DNA of 8,586 nt, taken from positions 1 to 8,586 of the forward strand of contig JBFFXF010000303.1 of NCBI GenBank assembly GCA_041569895.1. Direction: 5' to 3'. This stretch comes from JBFFXF01 sp041569895 (lineage in GTDB: Bacteria > Planctomycetota > UBA8108 > JACQVS01). Below the pieces are notes generated by a model that did not search any database, was not told the DNA's origin, and worked only from the letters and a program-made list of their open reading frames with translations. The position numbers were made by a program, and so were the translations under genes. Positions 6,573-8,586 of the stretch are shown one piece after another. The first letter of the stretch is position 1, and each line of letters opens with the position of its first letter.

Positions 6573-6608
6573 ACGGATGGATTGATGGGGTTGCGCTTCG
6601 TGAGCTTC
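6553..6608. repeat. 8-bp inverted repeat GAAGCTCA / TGAGCTTC in the convergent gap
   Basis: GAAGCTCA (6553-6560) and TGAGCTTC (6601-6608) are exact reverse complements, 40 nt apart. The left arm overlaps the direct-repeat tract. It could give a two-way hairpin between the two convergent gene ends, but an 8-bp match over this span can arise by chance. Nothing else recognisable is seen between 6471 and 6695. Confidence 0.3.
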
Positions 6609-6695
6609 GCTCGAGCCGTCGAACAGGCCTCCTGACTCTCCGTCTTCATGCGTTCGTCATGAGTCGTCGTCAGAAACCGCCCATCGCGTCATTTC

Positions 6696-7760
6696 TCATC
6701 GTTCGGCCCGTGCCGACGTCGGGGCTTTCTTCCGGCTGACGATGACTCGATGCGGCAGCGGGCCGAGCCCGTGGCGCTGGTGCGAGCCGAAGCCGCACTC
6801 CGAGAGCATCGATTCGTACTCGGACCAGGTGTAGGCGTCTCCCGCCGGTGTCGTCGCGAGCATCACGAGCGCGAACAGCGCCGAATCGCGCGGCGAGATG
6901 CGGTCCTCGTCCGGGATGAACTCGACGATGACGACACGCCCCCCCGGAGCCATGGTGGCGTGCAGCCGCGCGAGGAGCTCGACGCACTCGCCCCGGGAGA
7001 AGTGGTGCAGGAAGTTCGGCAGCAGGACGAGGTCGTGGCCCGAGCCGAGATCGGCATCGAACGCGCTGCCGGCGACGGCGCGGAATCGATCGGCGATTCC
7101 GGCTCGCTCCGCGTTCCTGCGCGCGACGTCGACCACGTCGGTCCAGTCGAGTGCGACCAGCTCGGCCTGCGGGAATCGGAGCGCCATGGCGATGCCGAAG
7201 ATGCCGTGGCCCGCCGCGACGTCGAGGATGCTCCGCGGCGCGGGCTCGCCCCGCAGCGATCGCTCGAGCAGGCTGGCGACCGCCTCGGCGGGGGGCCGCA
7301 TCATCGGCACCATGCTCGCCGCGAAATCGACCCACACCGGGTGGTCCGGGGCGAGCGTGCCGCCGGCGTCCATGATCGTGCCTCCGCGGCGCACCGTCTC
7401 CGCGATGTCGCGGAAGGAGCCGGTGATGGTCTCCGACATCAGGAACCGCACGACGTCGGTGACACACGCCGGCGAGGCGCGATCGAGGAATTTCGCCGAG
7501 TCCGGCGTCAGCGCGTAGCGCTCATCGGTCCTGGTCAGCAGCCCGAGCACGACGAGCGTGTCGCAGAGGATGCGGATGCCGCGCTCGGCCGCCCGACAGC
7601 GCGACGCGAGCCTCCCGACCGATCCGGCACCGGCGCTGATCGCCGAGAAGAGGTCGAGCTCGATGGCGCCGCGCAGCGCGGCGGTCTGCTGGTAGGCGCC
7701 GAGGAGCGTGAAGATGTGCTGCGGGCCGACGTCGCGCTCCGGGTCGCGTGTCTCGGTCAT
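6696..7760 (-). CDS. SAM-dependent O-methyltransferase (acetylserotonin O-methyltransferase-like)
   Basis: The 354-residue product has an N-terminal helical dimerisation/winged-helix region (about 13-95: HIFTLLGAYQQTAALRGAIELDLF, key residues spanning 15-38, then LVVLGLLTR at 69-77 and YALTP at 82-86). A class I methyltransferase domain follows: motif I ILDVAAGHGIFGIAMA (178-193), acidic ribose-binding Asp205 in LVALDW, LLPNFLHHF (246-254) with a His-His pair in the usual catalytic region, and MAPGGRVVIVEFIPDED (270-286). This fits the O-methyltransferase family that includes plant and bacterial small-molecule enzymes and CrtF; it is cytoplasmic and moves a methyl group from S-adenosylmethionine to a hydroxyl of an unknown small molecule. 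ATG 7760 is supported by a purine-rich AAGGGGG at 7771-7765. The frame extends far upstream without stops, but that part is a shadow of the divergent esterase gene. It seems to be a single-gene unit, converging on the lyase. Confidence 0.88.
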   Translation of the reverse strand: MTETRDPERDVGPQHIFTLLGAYQQTAALRGAIELDLFSAISAGAGSVGRLASRCRAAERGIRILCDTLVVLGLLTRTDERYALTPDSAKFLDRASPACVTDVVRFLMSETITGSFRDIAETVRRGGTIMDAGGTLAPDHPVWVDFAASMVPMMRPPAEAVASLLERSLRGEPAPRSILDVAAGHGIFGIAMALRFPQAELVALDWTDVVDVARRNAERAGIADRFRAVAGSAFDADLGSGHDLVLLPNFLHHFSRGECVELLARLHATMAPGGRVVIVEFIPDEDRISPRDSALFALVMLATTPAGDAYTWSEYESMLSECGFGSHQRHGLGPLPHRVIVSRKKAPTSARAER

Positions 7761-7780
7761 GGTTCCCCCTTTCCGCCGCC

Positions 7781-7810
7781 ATTCTATCCGACCCCGAGCC
7801 GATCGGTCAG
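7781..7810 (-). promoter_or_regulatory. Promoter for the O-methyltransferase gene
   Basis: On the minus strand CTGACC (7810-7805, four of six to TTGACA), an 18-nt spacer and TAGAAT (7786-7781, five of six to TATAAT) give a sigma-70-type promoter. The predicted start near 7774 leaves a leader of only about 14 nt, with the Shine-Dalgarno (7771-7765) almost at its 5' end. The palindrome CCGATCGG (7799-7806) touches the -35 and could be an operator half. Confidence 0.5.
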
Positions 7811-7835
7811 CCGCCGAGATCGCGTCCAAGGTCGC

Positions 7836-7850
7836 CGTCGGCGCCCGACG
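7836..7850 (+). promoter_or_regulatory. 6-bp GC-rich hairpin upstream of the esterase gene
   Basis: CGTCGG-CGC-CCGACG is a perfect inverted repeat with a 3-nt loop in the 174-nt divergent gap (7761-7934), about 85 nt before ATG 7935. No T-run follows. No convincing plus-strand promoter is visible in this gap, so how the esterase is transcribed is unclear. Confidence 0.3.
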
Positions 7851-7934
7851 CCCCGGAACCCGTGGACTTCGCCGCCGCGAGCCCGGAAGATGAGGCGACC
7901 GGAACTCACCAACCCCGTCCCGGGAGAAGCACCG

Positions 7935-8586
7935 ATGCAGATGGCCGTCCGTCGCCGCCCGACCCTCGCCGCCGTGTTCCTGAACGTCGCCGTCGCCCTC
8001 GTCACCAGCGCCCCGGCGCAGGTCCCGGAGTCCGCCTTCAATCGCGACCCGTGGCCGGTGGCGAAGAAGGGCCCGGTGAAGGTTTTCGTCCTCGCCGGCC
8101 AGTCGAACATGCAGGGGCACGCCTCGCTGCGCACGCTCGAGTACCTGATCTACAACGAGGAGACCGCCGCCGAGTACCAGCACTGGAAGGACCGCGACGG
8201 CCGCTGGACGGAGCGCCGCGACGTGTGGATCTGGACGAGCGACGGCGAGCGCAGCGGCAACCTGAGGCCGGGCTTCGGAGCGAACGAGGTGAAGCTCGGG
8301 CCGGAGCTCGGTTTCGGCTGGGTGGTCGGCAAGCACTTCGACGAGCAGGTGCTGCTGATCAAGACCTGCTGGGGCGGCCGCAGCGTCAAGCGCGACTTCC
8401 TGCCGCCCGGGGCCGACATGCCGCCGGCGGAGGAGCTCGAGAAGGAGCTCGAGCGCGCCCGCAAGCGAGACCCCGAGGCGACGCTCGACGACATCCGCGC
8501 GCGATACGGCAAGGCCTACCGCGACATGATCGCGCACGTCAAGGACGTGCTCGGCAACCTGAAGAAGCACTTCCCGGCGTACGACG
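7935..8586 (+). CDS. Secreted sialate O-acetylesterase-like carbohydrate esterase (SASA/CE6 type), cut by right edge
   Basis: The frame is open from ATG 7935 to the edge (217 residues, no stop). A signal peptide (RRRPTLAAVFLNVAVALVTSAPA, key hydrophobic stretch 11-25, cleavage about residue 28) is followed by VKVFVLAGQSNMQGHA (48-63). That block carries the GQSNM motif of SGNH-type esterases, with Ser57 the expected nucleophile. LGPELGFG (121-128) and LIKTCWGGRSV (141-151) match the next two conserved blocks; the catalytic Asp/His near the C-terminus lie beyond the edge. The family removes acetyl groups from sugars outside the cytoplasm. Residues 64-118, including WKDRDGRW and RDVWIWT, fill the usual insert between the first blocks, and 165-195 is rich in Glu, Arg and Lys. 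GGGAG at 7922-7926 supports this start; in-frame ATGs at 7890 and 7941 are alternatives. With the nearby PL11 lyase it suggests attack on an acetylated pectin-like polymer. Confidence 0.85.
   Translation, partial: MQMAVRRRPTLAAVFLNVAVALVTSAPAQVPESAFNRDPWPVAKKGPVKVFVLAGQSNMQGHASLRTLEYLIYNEETAAEYQHWKDRDGRWTERRDVWIWTSDGERSGNLRPGFGANEVKLGPELGFGWVVGKHFDEQVLLIKTCWGGRSVKRDFLPPGADMPPAEELEKELERARKRDPEATLDDIRARYGKAYRDMIAHVKDVLGNLKKHFPAYD

Noticed and set aside
6452..6649. 65-codon minus-strand frame in the convergent gap
   Set aside because: No ribosome site or domain, covers the repeat tract and runs into the antisense of the lyase end.
7761..8570. Upstream extension of the methyltransferase frame to 8570
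   Set aside because: This part lies opposite the esterase gene, which has the GQSNM motif and signal peptide. The methyltransferase has a good start, ribosome site and promoter at 7760-7810.

Overview
The window is a high-GC bacterial chromosomal segment, with long GC-driven shadow frames opposite nearly every real gene. It holds seven protein genes, two of them cut by the window edges. I see no rRNA, tRNA, CRISPR, transposase or phage gene. Two exported di-heme cytochromes, a secreted PL11-type rhamnogalacturonan lyase and a secreted sialate O-acetylesterase-like enzyme together fit a polysaccharide-degrading Planctomycetota-like (less likely Acidobacteriota- or Verrucomicrobiota-like) genome. 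That taxonomic guess is inference from gene content only.

Layout. (1) 1-157, minus: the 5' end of an Ada-type DNA alkylation-repair gene running off the left edge. (2) 262-852, plus: an ankyrin-repeat protein with a poorly supported start. It ends 12 nt from the tail of (3) 865-2556, minus: an exported DHOR/DUF1111-type di-heme oxidoreductase. (4) 2557-2895: a 339-nt divergent control region. It has a TGGTATAAT extended -10 facing left, an ATGACC-17 nt-TGATACACT promoter facing right, and leader inverted repeats that could hide both Shine-Dalgarno sites. (5) 2896-4506, plus: a second exported di-heme cytochrome c peroxidase-like protein, of the family often labelled 'cytochrome B6'. (6) 4530-6470, plus (or GTG 4503, overlapping the previous stop): a PL11 rhamnogalacturonan lyase in the same apparent transcription unit. 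(7) 6471-6695: a convergent gap with purine-rich 13-bp direct repeats and a GC-rich hairpin. (8) 6696-7760, minus: an O-methyltransferase of the acetylserotonin-methyltransferase-like type with its own promoter. (9) 7935-8586, plus: a secreted SASA/CE6-like esterase, cut by the right edge.

How they may work together. The lyase and the esterase could act on the same pectin-like polysaccharide outside the cytoplasm: backbone cleavage plus removal of acetyl groups. The two di-heme proteins are divergently transcribed from one control region, and the rightward one is in close tandem with the lyase, so electron transfer or peroxide chemistry may be expressed together with polysaccharide attack. 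That link is a hypothesis from gene order. Ada, the ankyrin protein and the methyltransferase look like unrelated cytoplasmic neighbours. The most unusual feature is the cytochrome/cytochrome/lyase arrangement with its structured leaders. I do not see a clearly new defence, mobile or RNA system.
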